5,388 nucleotides of DNA from an uncultured Pseudomonas sp. (GTDB lineage Bacteria; Pseudomonadota; Gammaproteobacteria; Pseudomonadales; Pseudomonadaceae). The notes beneath the pieces were generated by a model. The model worked only from the letters and a program-made list of their open reading frames with translations. It was not told the origin of the DNA and did not search any database. The translations under genes and the position numbers were made by a program. Shown here one piece after another: positions 1 through 5,388 of the stretch. The stretch spans positions 1-5,388 of the forward strand of contig CALMID010000237.1 of NCBI GenBank assembly GCA_937863915.1, given 5' to 3'. Within the stretch, counting starts at the first letter, position 1; each line of letters begins with the position of its first letter.

Positions 1-420
1 CTTGAGAAAGCCGGTGTAGAGCACCGCGTAACCCAGCAGCGAGGCCAGGGTCAGCCAGGCAGCCAGCTCGTTGGTGAAGGTCAGCAGCAGGAGCAGCCCG
101 AGCAGCGCCAACACGGCCGCAAAGAGCAGGGCGGAAACCGGCGAAACCCGCCCGGCGGTGACCGGGCGCTTGTAGGTGCGCGCCATGATCGAGTCGATGC
201 GGCGGTCCACCACATGGTTGACCGCTGCCGCCGCACCGGCACACAGGCCGATGCCCAGGTTGCCAAACAGCAGCACCGTCCAGGGCACCCCGGCGCGGGT
301 CGCGAGGAACATGCCGACCAGGGAGGTGATCAGCATCAGCAGCACCACGCGCGGCTTGGTCAGTTCCAGATAATCGCGCCAGCTGGCGGGCTCCTGGCGG
401 GTTTGCAGCAGAGTAGCCAT
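1..420 (-). CDS. cyoE: Heme O synthase (protoheme IX farnesyltransferase), partial: C-terminal half beyond the left edge
   Basis: This integral membrane prenyltransferase (UbiA superfamily; also called CtaB/Cox10) joins farnesyl diphosphate to the vinyl group of protoheme IX to give heme O, the precursor of heme A. The window holds the first 140 residues of a family usually near 300, and the frame is still open at base 1. The N-terminus has the typical SWRDYLELTKPRVV stretch (residues 13-26), followed by a first membrane helix. The prenyl-diphosphate/Mg-binding NxxxDxxxD motif is N68, D72, D76, followed by R81-T82 and the conserved KRP at 84-86. Two further hydrophobic segments (about 97-115 and 119-137) follow. 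The ATG at 420 is supported by AAGGAGA at 428-434, seven bases upstream. The gene starts 18 bases after the cox15 stop, so the two heme-modifying enzymes are almost certainly cotranscribed. Family assignment is firm. Whether this is the only heme O synthase copy in the genome cannot be told; pseudomonads often have a second one in a cyo (bo3) operon. Confidence 0.96.
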   Translation of the reverse strand, partial: MATLLQTRQEPASWRDYLELTKPRVVLLMLITSLVGMFLATRAGVPWTVLLFGNLGIGLCAGAAAAVNHVVDRRIDSIMARTYKRPVTAGRVSPVSALLFAAVLALLGLLLLLTFTNELAAWLTLASLLGYAVLYTGFLK

Positions 421-438
421 GTGGGTCTCTCCTTGTGA

Positions 439-1491
439 TTATTTGCCGGCCTGGACCAGGCCAGCGGCAACCGGGACGGCGGCGGATTCGCGAGCAGCGC
501 TCGCGACCGCGGCAACGCCACGCAGGCGGTAATTGATCAGCACCAGCACCAGCAGCAGAGCGGCACCGCCGCCGTTGTGCGCCACCGCCACGGTCAGCGG
601 CAGATGCAGCAGCACATTGCTGATGCCCAGGCTGACCTGGGTAGCCAATGCCAGCACCAGCACAGCGCCCAGTCGGCGCTGGCGGGCAGCCCACAGGCGC
701 CAGGCCAGCACCAGCAGAACCAGCGTAACCAGCAGGGCACCGATGCGATGACTCATATGAATCGCGGTGCGAGCATCGCTGTCGAGCTGACCGCCGAGGT
801 AGTTGGGGCCGATGTGCTGGGTGAGGTGAAAGCCGTTGGCAAAATCCATCGCCGGCAGCCACTCGCCATGGCAGGTGGGCAGATCGACGCAGGCCACCGC
901 CGCGTAGTTGGAGCTGACCCAGCCACCCAGGGCGATCTGCCCGATCACCAGAGCCAGCGCCAGCGCCGCCAGTCCGCGCAGGTGCCGGGGAATGTCGGGC
1001 AGCACCGGCAGCGCGCCGGACAGGCGCAGGGTGAGAAGAAAGAGCAGCGCAAGGGTGGTGAAGCCGCCCAGCAGGTGCGCGGTGACCACCTGCGGCCACA
1101 GCTTGAGCGTCACCGTCCACATGCCGAAGGCCGCCTGGGCGATGACCACGCCGAGCAGCAGCAGTGGCAGTTTCAGCGGCTGCCCCGGCTCGCCCCGACG
1201 GCGCAGCGCCTGCACGGCCAGCGCGAGGATGACCAGGCCGAGACTGCCGGCAAAATAGCGATGAACCATCTCGTTCCAGCCCTTCTCCACCTCCACCGGC
1301 GCCTCGGGGAAACGCACCTCGGCCAGCGCCTGTTTGTGCTCGCTCATCGGCACGCCGATAAAGCCGTAGCAGCCCGGCCAGTCCGGACAACCGAGGCCGG
1401 CGTGGGTCAGGCGGGTGTAGGCGCCCAGCAGCACCACCACGACCGCCAGCAACGTGGCAAAGAGCGCCAGGCGGAAACCGGGTTTGGCCAT
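439..1491 (-). CDS. ctaA: Heme A synthase, COX15/CtaA family
   Basis: This polytopic inner-membrane enzyme oxidises the C8 methyl of heme O to a formyl group, giving heme A for the aa3 oxidase. The product is 350 residues, normal for the bacterial family, with about eight hydrophobic helices in two similar halves. Visible key residues include GAYTRLTHAGLGCPDWPGCYG at 23-43, with the extracytoplasmic pair C35/C41. E74 and H77 (EMVHRYFAG) and H139 (TAHLLGG) form the N-terminal heme-site set. H248 (MSHRIG) and H305 (VAHNGGG) form the C-terminal set. A second cysteine pair, C201/C207 (VACVDLPTC), sits in the equivalent loop of the second half. The start at 1491 is chosen over an in-frame ATG 55 codons upstream. 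The family N-terminus begins here, GAGGAG lies six bases upstream (1498-1503), and the longer reading would run through the preceding gene. The start is 10 bases after that gene's stop, and cyoE follows after 18 bases. An equivalent name is cox15. Confidence 0.96.
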   Translation of the reverse strand: MAKPGFRLALFATLLAVVVVLLGAYTRLTHAGLGCPDWPGCYGFIGVPMSEHKQALAEVRFPEAPVEVEKGWNEMVHRYFAGSLGLVILALAVQALRRRGEPGQPLKLPLLLLGVVIAQAAFGMWTVTLKLWPQVVTAHLLGGFTTLALLFLLTLRLSGALPVLPDIPRHLRGLAALALALVIGQIALGGWVSSNYAAVACVDLPTCHGEWLPAMDFANGFHLTQHIGPNYLGGQLDSDARTAIHMSHRIGALLVTLVLLVLAWRLWAARQRRLGAVLVLALATQVSLGISNVLLHLPLTVAVAHNGGGAALLLVLVLINYRLRGVAAVASAARESAAVPVAAGLVQAGK

Positions 1492-1497
1492 GACGGA

Positions 1498-1503
1498 CTC
1501 CTC
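1498..1503 (-). promoter_or_regulatory. cox15/ctaA ribosome binding site overlapping the upstream stop
   Basis: GAGGAG on the minus strand lies six bases before the ATG at 1491 and shares bases with the TGA stop of the SCO-like gene (1502-1504). It fixes the cox15 start and rules out the 55-codon longer reading. It also suggests coupled translation of the two genes. Confidence 0.75.
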
Positions 1504-2077
1504 AGCCGATGTTGGAGAGTTTGAGCAGCAGGCGCAGGTCGGTAAGCACCTGCTTGCCATTGGCATCGGCGTCATAGCGCAGCACCAGGTTGCCGTGGGG
1601 ATCGACGATCCACAGCTGGGCCGCCTGGCCCCGCTCGGCCGGATAGCGGCCTGCATCCAAGGTGAAGCGCTGCAGTTGCGGGTATTCCCGCGCCAGCTGG
1701 GTGGCGAAATCCTCCGGGGTGCTTACGGTCGCCAGTGCATGAGCGCCCCGGGCCGCTTCACGGCCCAGGCCGATATGAATCTGCCGCGCCAGGTAGACCA
1801 GCCGCTGACAATCGGCCGCGCACTCACCAGGCGCCGTGACCAGCAGTTGCCAGCGGTTTTCCTCCAGCACCGGCAGCCCCAGATCGGCACGACTGAGGGC
1901 GCCGCCGATCAGCTCACCGTGGTAGCTGCGCCCCTCCGGCACCCAGAAGCGCCAGTGGTACATGGCCGAGGCCAGCAGCATCGGGCCGATCACCACCGCC
2001 AGAATCAGCAGCAACTGCACACGCCCGCGGCCCACCCGCGGCGTGGAGGATTCAGACAGCGTCAGACTGTGCGACAT
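1502..2077 (-). CDS. Membrane-anchored SCO/thioredoxin-like protein with CxxxC, probable oxidase assembly factor
   Basis: The product has 191 residues: a short cytoplasmic N-terminus, one membrane helix at about 20-38, then a soluble domain predicted to face the periplasm. It occupies the place of the hypothetical gene between SURF1 and cox15 in Pseudomonas oxidase clusters. The soluble part resembles a thioredoxin-fold SCO protein. A strand (RWQLLVTAP, 75-83) leads directly into C86-A-A-D-C90, the same spacing as the copper-binding CxxxC of SCO1/SenC. A helix follows, and the C-terminus reads LWIVDPHGNLVLRYD (155-169) and a Leu-rich final helix, like the end of SCO and TlpA-type domains. The distal His that completes the SCO copper site is not apparent; H161 is in a different place. 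The start at 2077 is supported by CAGGAG at 2085-2090, seven bases upstream, and by the hydrophobic anchor following at the usual distance. It overlaps the SURF1 3' end by 26 bases. A role in copper or disulfide handling is inference. Confidence 0.85.
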   Translation of the reverse strand: MSHSLTLSESSTPRVGRGRVQLLLILAVVIGPMLLASAMYHWRFWVPEGRSYHGELIGGALSRADLGLPVLEENRWQLLVTAPGECAADCQRLVYLARQIHIGLGREAARGAHALATVSTPEDFATQLAREYPQLQRFTLDAGRYPAERGQAAQLWIVDPHGNLVLRYDADANGKQVLTDLRLLLKLSNIG

Positions 2078-2780
2078 GGGTAAGCTCCTGCGCTCGGCGC
2101 CAGCCGAGGTAGCCATAGAGAAGGGTGAGCGCCAGGCCCAGGGCAAACCACTGCACGGCATAGCCGAGGTGTTTTTCCGGGCCCATGGCAACGATGGGCC
2201 AGTCCACTGCGTAAGCAGCCGGACCGGGATTCAGACGCAGTTCATAGGGCCAGCCGGCGCGCCCCAGTTCGCTCCACAGGGCGCGAGCCTCGACCCGGTT
2301 GATCAGCCGGGGCCAGTCGCGCGAGGGCGTGGCCGCCAGTTGCAGCGGCTCGCCCGGAGAGCGGTAGACCCAGGCGGTCAGGTCCAGCTCGCTATCGGGC
2401 GTGCTGAACTGCACCGCCTGGCGGCGATCCGGCCAGGGCAGCCAGCCGCGGTTGACCAGCAGCCACAGGCCGCTGGCCTGGTCATAGAAGGGTTGCAGCA
2501 GCTCGACACCCACCTGGCCGTGACGGATGCGGCTGTCCAGCAACAGGGCATGCCGGTCGTCGAAACGGCCATGCAGACGCACCTGGCGAAACGCGGGATC
2601 GGCCAGTTCTTCCAGCTGACTCAGGGGCTGGGCCGGGGCCTCGCGCTGAAGCGCCTCTGCGGCGAGCAACTGGCGCTTTTCCTCGGCGCGCTGCAGCTGC
2701 CACACACCCAGGCCGATCAGCAGCGGCAGCATCAACAACACCAGCACGGTCGGCGCCAGACCGGGACGAAAGCCGTTCAT
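2052..2780 (-). CDS. SURF1 family cytochrome oxidase assembly protein
   Basis: SURF1 (Shy1/Surf1 in eukaryotes) is an inner-membrane factor that helps heme a insertion into subunit I of aa3 oxidases. The product is 242 residues, typical for the bacterial form, with the family's hairpin design: one N-terminal helix (about 9-28), a large periplasmic domain, and one C-terminal helix (about 208-226). Recognisable family motifs are GVWQLQRAEEK (25-35) at the end of the first helix, LVNRGWLP (108-115) in the middle, and the strongly conserved GPEKHLGYAVQWF (200-212) entering the second helix. The start at 2780 is chosen because the family N-terminus begins there and GGGGAGG lies five bases upstream (2786-2792). 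In-frame extensions upstream would overlap the opposite-strand gene and look non-coding. It is the first gene of the left-hand minus-strand group and overlaps the next gene by 26 bases. Identification is by motif and context; the biochemical role is known from homologues. Confidence 0.94.
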   Translation of the reverse strand: MNGFRPGLAPTVLVLLMLPLLIGLGVWQLQRAEEKRQLLAAEALQREAPAQPLSQLEELADPAFRQVRLHGRFDDRHALLLDSRIRHGQVGVELLQPFYDQASGLWLLVNRGWLPWPDRRQAVQFSTPDSELDLTAWVYRSPGEPLQLAATPSRDWPRLINRVEARALWSELGRAGWPYELRLNPGPAAYAVDWPIVAMGPEKHLGYAVQWFALGLALTLLYGYLGWRRAQELTHVAQSDAV

Positions 2781-2856
2781 GCCCGCCTCCCCGGCTGCTG
2801 CGTGCCACTGCCTATACTGCCGTTTACCCGCATGTCCTTCCCCCGGAGTCACCACC
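2781..2856. promoter_or_regulatory. Divergent spacer between SURF1 and the DUF2909 gene, probable promoter region
   Basis: This 76-base spacer is the only place in the window where two genes are transcribed away from each other. It holds the SURF1 Shine-Dalgarno (2786-2792, read on the minus strand) and that of the small gene (GGAG, 2845-2848, plus strand). TATACT at 2813-2818 resembles a sigma-70 -10 box for the plus strand and would give a leader of about 30 bases. No convincing -35 is visible at the right distance. On the minus strand the same patch reads AGTATAGG, a weak -10 candidate, again without a good -35. The layout calls for a plus-strand promoter here; a minus-strand promoter is possible but not required if coxC transcription reads through. 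Confidence 0.4.
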
Positions 2857-3060
2857 ATGCTCAAGCTGGCGATTGTCCTGATGCTGCTGGCCACCGTGAT
2901 CAGCCTGTTCAGTGGCCTGGTGTTTCTGGTCCGCGATGCTGGCCAGGGCTCCCGGCTGGTCAATGCCCTGACCGTTCGCGTGTGCCTGACCGCCATCACC
3001 CTGGCGCTGATCGCCTGGGGTTTCTACAGCGGCCAGCTGGTCAGCCACGCCACCTGGTAA
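2857..3060 (+). CDS. Small twin-transmembrane protein, DUF2909 type
   Basis: This 67-residue membrane protein is almost entirely two hydrophobic helices, at about 3-25 and 39-58. They are joined by a short polar turn (RDAGQGSR, 26-33) that matches what I recall of the DUF2909 'twin transmembrane protein' family of pseudomonads. The second helix is entered through LVNALTVRV (34-42), also typical. There are no catalytic-looking residues; the only cysteine is C43. The ATG at 2857 has GGAG eight bases upstream (2845-2848), and the protein begins MLK, as relatives do. It lies opposite to all neighbours: divergent from SURF1 and tail-to-tail with coxC, whose stop is only 8 bases away. Function is unknown. 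Position inside an oxidase cluster suggests a link to the respiratory complex, possibly as a small accessory or assembly subunit, but nothing in the sequence proves it. Confidence 0.88.
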   Translation: MLKLAIVLMLLATVISLFSGLVFLVRDAGQGSRLVNALTVRVCLTAITLALIAWGFYSGQLVSHATW

Positions 3061-3068
3061 GCCCTCGC

Positions 3069-3956
3069 TCAGATCACATAGACGAAGACGAACAGCCCCA
3101 GCCAGACCACATCGACGAAGTGCCAGTACCAGCTGGCCGCCTCGAAACCGAAGTGCTGATCCGCCGTGAAATGCCCCTTGAGCACGCGCACCAGCATCAC
3201 CGTGAGGATGATCGCGCCAAGCGTCACGTGGGCACCGTGAAAGCCGGTGAGCATGAAGAAGGTCGCACCATAGATGCCCGAGCCGAGGGTCAGACCCAGC
3301 TCGGTGTAGGCGTGCACATACTCCTCGACCTGCAGCACCAGGAAGGCCACGCCCAGCAGCACGGTCAGCGCCAGCCAGGCCTTGAGCGCCGTGCGGTGGT
3401 TCTTCTTCAGCGCGTGGTGGGCGAAGGTCACGGTGAAGCTGGAGGTGACCAGCAGGATGGTGTTGATCAGCGGCAGGTGCCACGGATCGATGATGCCCTT
3501 GGGTGCCGGATACAGCTTGGGGTCCGGGGTATTGAGCAGCGGCCAAGTGTAGTCGAAGTTCGGCCAGAGCATCTCGGCGATGCCCTTGGCGCCCTCGCCG
3601 CCGAGCCACGGCCCGGCGAAGGTGCGCACGTAAAACAGGGCGCCGAAGAAGGCGGCGAAGAACATCACCTCGGAGAAGATGAACCAGCTCATGCCCCAGC
3701 GGAACGAGCGGTCCATCTGCGCGCTGTACAGGCCGCCACGGCTCTCGCGGATCACGTTGCCGAACCAGCCGAACAGCATGTAGGCGAGGAACAGACCGCC
3801 GATGAAGAAGATCAGCGGACCGTTGGATTCGGCGCGGTCGGCCTTGAGGTCGTTGAACCAGGTGCCCAGACCGTAGACGGAAAACAGCAGGCCCAGGGTG
3901 GCGATGATCGGCCACTTGCTCTGGGCGGGAACGTAGTACTGCTCGTGAGTCGACAT
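3069..3956 (-). CDS. coxC: Cytochrome c oxidase subunit III (aa3-type)
   Basis: Subunit III is a core membrane subunit of the heme-copper oxidase. It holds no redox metal but stabilises subunit I and supports proton uptake. The product is 295 residues with seven predicted helices, the full-length type. Visible hallmarks are SQWFIFSEVMFF-like sequence at 90-100 with the conserved helix Glu at E96, RTFAGPW (111-117), HHALKKN (180-186), EEYVHA (211-216), GFHGAHV (238-244) and the C-terminal signature WYWHFVDVVWLGLF (276-289). A loop of about 40 residues at 117-160 between helices is longer than in the mitochondrial protein, as is common in proteobacterial homologues. The start at 3956 is supported by AAGGAGA at 3965-3971, eight bases upstream, overlapping the ctaG stop codon. 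It is the last gene of the ctaD-ctaG-coxC run; other names are ctaE and coIII. Confidence 0.97.
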   Translation of the reverse strand: MSTHEQYYVPAQSKWPIIATLGLLFSVYGLGTWFNDLKADRAESNGPLIFFIGGLFLAYMLFGWFGNVIRESRGGLYSAQMDRSFRWGMSWFIFSEVMFFAAFFGALFYVRTFAGPWLGGEGAKGIAEMLWPNFDYTWPLLNTPDPKLYPAPKGIIDPWHLPLINTILLVTSSFTVTFAHHALKKNHRTALKAWLALTVLLGVAFLVLQVEEYVHAYTELGLTLGSGIYGATFFMLTGFHGAHVTLGAIILTVMLVRVLKGHFTADQHFGFEAASWYWHFVDVVWLGLFVFVYVI

Positions 3957-3964
3957 AGCATGCT

Positions 3965-3971
3965 TCTCCTT
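3965..3971 (-). promoter_or_regulatory. coxC ribosome binding site overlapping the ctaG stop codon
   Basis: AAGGAGA on the minus strand is a near-perfect Shine-Dalgarno, eight bases before the coxC ATG. Its first two bases are the last two of the ctaG TAA stop read in this direction (stop at 3970-3972). A ribosome finishing ctaG would therefore sit on the coxC initiation site, which favours translational coupling. Confidence 0.8.
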
Positions 3972-4518
3972 ATCGTCCTGCCACGGGGACAGGCGGTTTC
4001 CGCGCAGTGATATCGAACAGGGTGTAGGCCAGCGTCAGGTGGCGTACATCCGCAGGCAGGTCGCGGTCGACGATGAAACGCACCGGCATCTCGATGCGCT
4101 CGCCCGGCTGCAGCACCTGCTGGGTAAAGCAGAAACATTCGGTCTTGTGGAAGAAGGCCGCGGCCTTGGACGGCGCCACGCTGGGAATGGCCTGGGCGGT
4201 CATCGGCTTGTCCGTGGGGTTGAAGGCGACAAAACGCATCTCGCTCACCGCCCCCGGATGCACCGCGACCTCATCGGCCAGTGGCTGAAACTCCCAGACC
4301 ATATCGGCGGCATTGGTGGCAAGGAACTGCACACGCACCTGGCGCGCCTCGTCCACCGACTGCTGGCCCTGATAGGCGCCGGCGGTCTTGCCGTTGATGC
4401 CGAAGGCCTGGCACATGACCTCGTAGATCGGCACCAGGGCAAAGCCGAAGCCGAACATCACCAGCACCAGCAGCAACAGGCGCTGGATCAGTTGGCGGGT
4501 GCTCATGCCCTGGGCCAT
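3970..4518 (-). CDS. ctaG: Cytochrome c oxidase assembly protein CtaG/Cox11 (CuB insertion)
   Basis: CtaG/Cox11 is a copper chaperone tethered in the inner membrane that delivers copper to the CuB site of subunit I. The product is 182 residues, normal for the family. A short cytoplasmic N-terminus is followed by one membrane helix (about 11-29) and a periplasmic immunoglobulin-like domain. The family signature YEVMCQAFGINGKT is at 32-45, with the conserved C36 just after the helix. The copper-binding pair is C128 and C130 in KTECFCF (125-131). FVAFNPTDKP (96-105) and LPADVRHLTLAYTLFDI (154-170) are also typical. The start at 4518 has GGGAGG seven bases upstream (4526-4531); a second in-frame ATG four codons later (M5) is possible but leaves a poorer spacing. 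It lies 12 bases after the ctaD stop and 13 bases before coxC. This is the Cox11 family, not the unrelated Bacillus protein that is also named CtaG. Confidence 0.97.
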   Translation of the reverse strand: MAQGMSTRQLIQRLLLLVLVMFGFGFALVPIYEVMCQAFGINGKTAGAYQGQQSVDEARQVRVQFLATNAADMVWEFQPLADEVAVHPGAVSEMRFVAFNPTDKPMTAQAIPSVAPSKAAAFFHKTECFCFTQQVLQPGERIEMPVRFIVDRDLPADVRHLTLAYTLFDITARKPPVPVAGR

Positions 4519-4525
4519 GGCCGTG

Positions 4526-4531
4526 CCTCCC
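4526..4531 (-). promoter_or_regulatory. ctaG ribosome binding site abutting the ctaD stop
   Basis: GGGAGG on the minus strand lies seven bases before the ctaG ATG at 4518. Its first base is the last base of the ctaD TAG stop (4531-4533). This supports the ATG at 4518 over the later one at 4506 and fits coupled translation of ctaD and ctaG. Confidence 0.75.
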
Positions 4532-5388
4532 TACTTCACATCCGGCGGTGTGCTGAAGGTGTGGTAGGGCGCCGGCGAAGGCACCGTCCACTCCAGCCCT
4601 TCGGCCCCGTCCCAGGGCTTGGCCGGGGCGGGCTTGCCGCCACGGATGCACTTGATGACGATGAACAGGAAGAGGAACTGGGTCGCCCCGAAGGTGAAGG
4701 CGCCGATCGACGACACCATGTTGAAGTCGGCGAACTGCAGGTTGTAGTCGGGAATGCGCCGCGGCATGCCGGCCAGGCCGACGAAGTGCATCGGGAAGAA
4801 CGCCAGGTTCATACCGATGAAGCTCATCCAGAAATGCAGCTTGGCCAGGGTCTCGTCGTACATGTGCCCGGTCCACTTCGGCAGCCAGTAGTAGGCCGAG
4901 GCGAAGATGCCGAAGATCGCGCCCGGCACCAGCACGTAGTGGAAGTGCGCCACCACGAAGTAGGTGTCGTGGTACTGGAAGTCCGCCGGGGCAATGGCCA
5001 GCATCAGCCCGGAGAAGCCGCCGATGGTGAACAGGATGACGAAGGCCACGGCAAACAGCATCGGCGCCTCGAAGGTCATCGAGCCCTGCCACATGGTCGA
5101 CACCCAGTTGAACACCTTCACCCCGGTGGGCACGGCGATCAGCATGGTGGCGTACATGAAGAACAGCTCGCCCGTCAGCGGGATGCCCACGGTGAACATG
5201 TGGTGGGCCCAGACGATGAACGACAGGAAGGCGATCGACGCGGTCGCATAGACCATCGAGGTGTAGCCGAACAGCGGCTTGCGCGCGAAGGCCGGGATGA
5301 TCGAGCTGACGGCGCCGAAAGCCGGCAGGATCATGATGTACACCTCGGGGTGGCCGAAGAACCAGAACACGTGCTGGAACAGCACCGG
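4531..5388 (-). CDS. ctaD: Cytochrome c oxidase subunit I (aa3-type), partial: N-terminal part beyond the right edge
   Basis: Subunit I is the catalytic core of the terminal oxidase: it reduces oxygen to water at the heme a3-CuB centre and pumps protons. The last 285 residues are present, of a protein usually near 530. The frame is open at base 5388, so the GTG at 5385 is an internal Val codon, not a start. Counting from the first visible residue, the active site is complete. H13 and Y17 (GHPEVY) form the CuB ligand and cross-linked Tyr. H62-H63 (WAHHMF) are the other CuB ligands, and K91 (PTGVK) belongs to the K proton channel. H140-D141 match the Mg-site pair. H148 and H150 (AHFHY) are the heme a3 and heme a ligands, and R210-R211 (MPRRIPDY) are at the heme propionates. 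The tail ends with [12 protein letters not shown], as in proteobacterial A-type enzymes. The GHPEVY and K-channel residues place it in the A family. In related clusters coxB lies upstream, outside the window. Confidence 0.98.
   Translation of the reverse strand, partial: PVLFQHVFWFFGHPEVYIMILPAFGAVSSIIPAFARKPLFGYTSMVYATASIAFLSFIVWAHHMFTVGIPLTGELFFMYATMLIAVPTGVKVFNWVSTMWQGSMTFEAPMLFAVAFVILFTIGGFSGLMLAIAPADFQYHDTYFVVAHFHYVLVPGAIFGIFASAYYWLPKWTGHMYDETLAKLHFWMSFIGMNLAFFPMHFVGLAGMPRRIPDYNLQFADFNMVSSIGAFTFGATQFLFLFIVIKCIRGGKPAPAKPWDGAEGLEWTVPSPAPYHTFSTPPDVK

Noticed and set aside
577..1524. A 315-codon plus-strand open frame opposite cox15
   Set aside because: It has the same Gln/His/Arg-rich antisense composition, lies entirely opposite a well-conserved gene, and has no recognisable domain.
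1492..1656. An in-frame N-terminal extension of cox15 by 55 residues
   Set aside because: It lies within the SCO-like gene in another frame, and the Cys/Ser/Pro-rich sequence does not resemble the family. The ATG at 1491 has a strong Shine-Dalgarno.
2781..2999. An in-frame N-terminal extension of SURF1
   Set aside because: It runs antisense to the DUF2909 gene and lacks membrane or family features; the ATG at 2780 has GGGGAGG five bases upstream and matches the family N-terminus.
2857..3060. The small two-helix protein as a HIG1/Rcf1-type supercomplex factor
   Set aside because: Topology and size are similar, but the HIG1 motif QX3(R/H)XRX3Q is absent from the loop and second helix.
3040..3075. 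A possible bidirectional terminator between the convergent stops
   Set aside because: There are only 8 bases between the stops and no T-run. The only nearby palindrome, CCAGCTGG inside the small gene, is too short to serve as a terminator stem.
2824..3915. A 363-codon minus-strand open frame overlapping coxC
   Set aside because: It is a frame-shifted shadow of coxC, rich in Arg, and lacks any motif; the overlapping coxC frame carries all the subunit III signatures.
1962..4010. A 682-codon open frame on the plus strand, the longest in the window
   Set aside because: It runs antisense to the 3' parts of ctaG and coxC and to SURF1, and in another frame over the small DUF2909 gene. The translation is rich in Gln, His, Gly and Arg because Leu CTG codons read as CAG on the other strand. 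It has no recognisable domain.
4271..5092. A 273-codon minus-strand open frame overlapping ctaD and ctaG
   Set aside because: It is an out-of-frame shadow of two certain genes, low in conserved motifs and rich in Arg, Gly and His.
1..5388. Mobile element, CRISPR, phage or defence content
   Set aside because: All sequence is accounted for by conserved oxidase and assembly genes with uniform base and codon character; no repeats, transposase or integrase fragments were seen.

Overview
The window is a GC-rich piece of a gammaproteobacterial chromosome, most likely Pseudomonas or a close relative. It carries most of an aa3-type cytochrome c oxidase structural and assembly cluster. From memory, the gene order matches the P. 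aeruginosa PA0105-PA0113 region: coxB, coxA, ctaG/cox11, coIII, a small hypothetical, SURF1, a hypothetical, cox15, and the heme O synthase gene. Both window edges cut through genes: the N-terminal half of subunit I is off the right edge, and the C-terminal half of heme O synthase is off the left edge.

Layout, reading right to left along the minus strand: ctaD (subunit I, partial, 4531-5388), ctaG/cox11 (CuB insertion, 3970-4518) and coxC (subunit III, 3069-3956). A 67-residue, two-helix membrane protein of the DUF2909 type follows on the opposite (plus) strand at 2857-3060. The minus-strand series then resumes with a SURF1 family gene (2052-2780), a membrane-anchored protein with an SCO-like CxxxC motif (1502-2077), cox15/ctaA (heme A synthase, 439-1491) and cyoE/ctaB (heme O synthase, partial, 1-420). 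Every gene start has a good Shine-Dalgarno sequence. Gaps between consecutive minus-strand genes are 10-18 bases, apart from one 26-base overlap (SURF1 with the SCO-like gene), so the minus strand looks like two tightly coupled operon segments. They are separated by the opposite-strand gene and a 76-base divergent spacer at 2781-2856.

The genes form one pathway. CyoE makes heme O from protoheme and Cox15 oxidises it to heme A. SURF1 helps put heme a into subunit I, CtaG delivers copper to the CuB site of subunit I, and subunits I and III are parts of the enzyme itself. The SCO-like protein probably also acts in copper or thiol chemistry during assembly, but that is inference.

The coding regions are intact apart from the edge truncations, and all recognisable catalytic residues are present. 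There is no gene-free stretch over 300 bases, and I saw no mobile element, CRISPR array, RNA gene or clear terminator. I do not see an undescribed system here. The two least understood parts are the SCO-like protein, which has the cysteine pair but no obvious third (His) ligand, and the small opposite-strand membrane gene embedded in the cluster.
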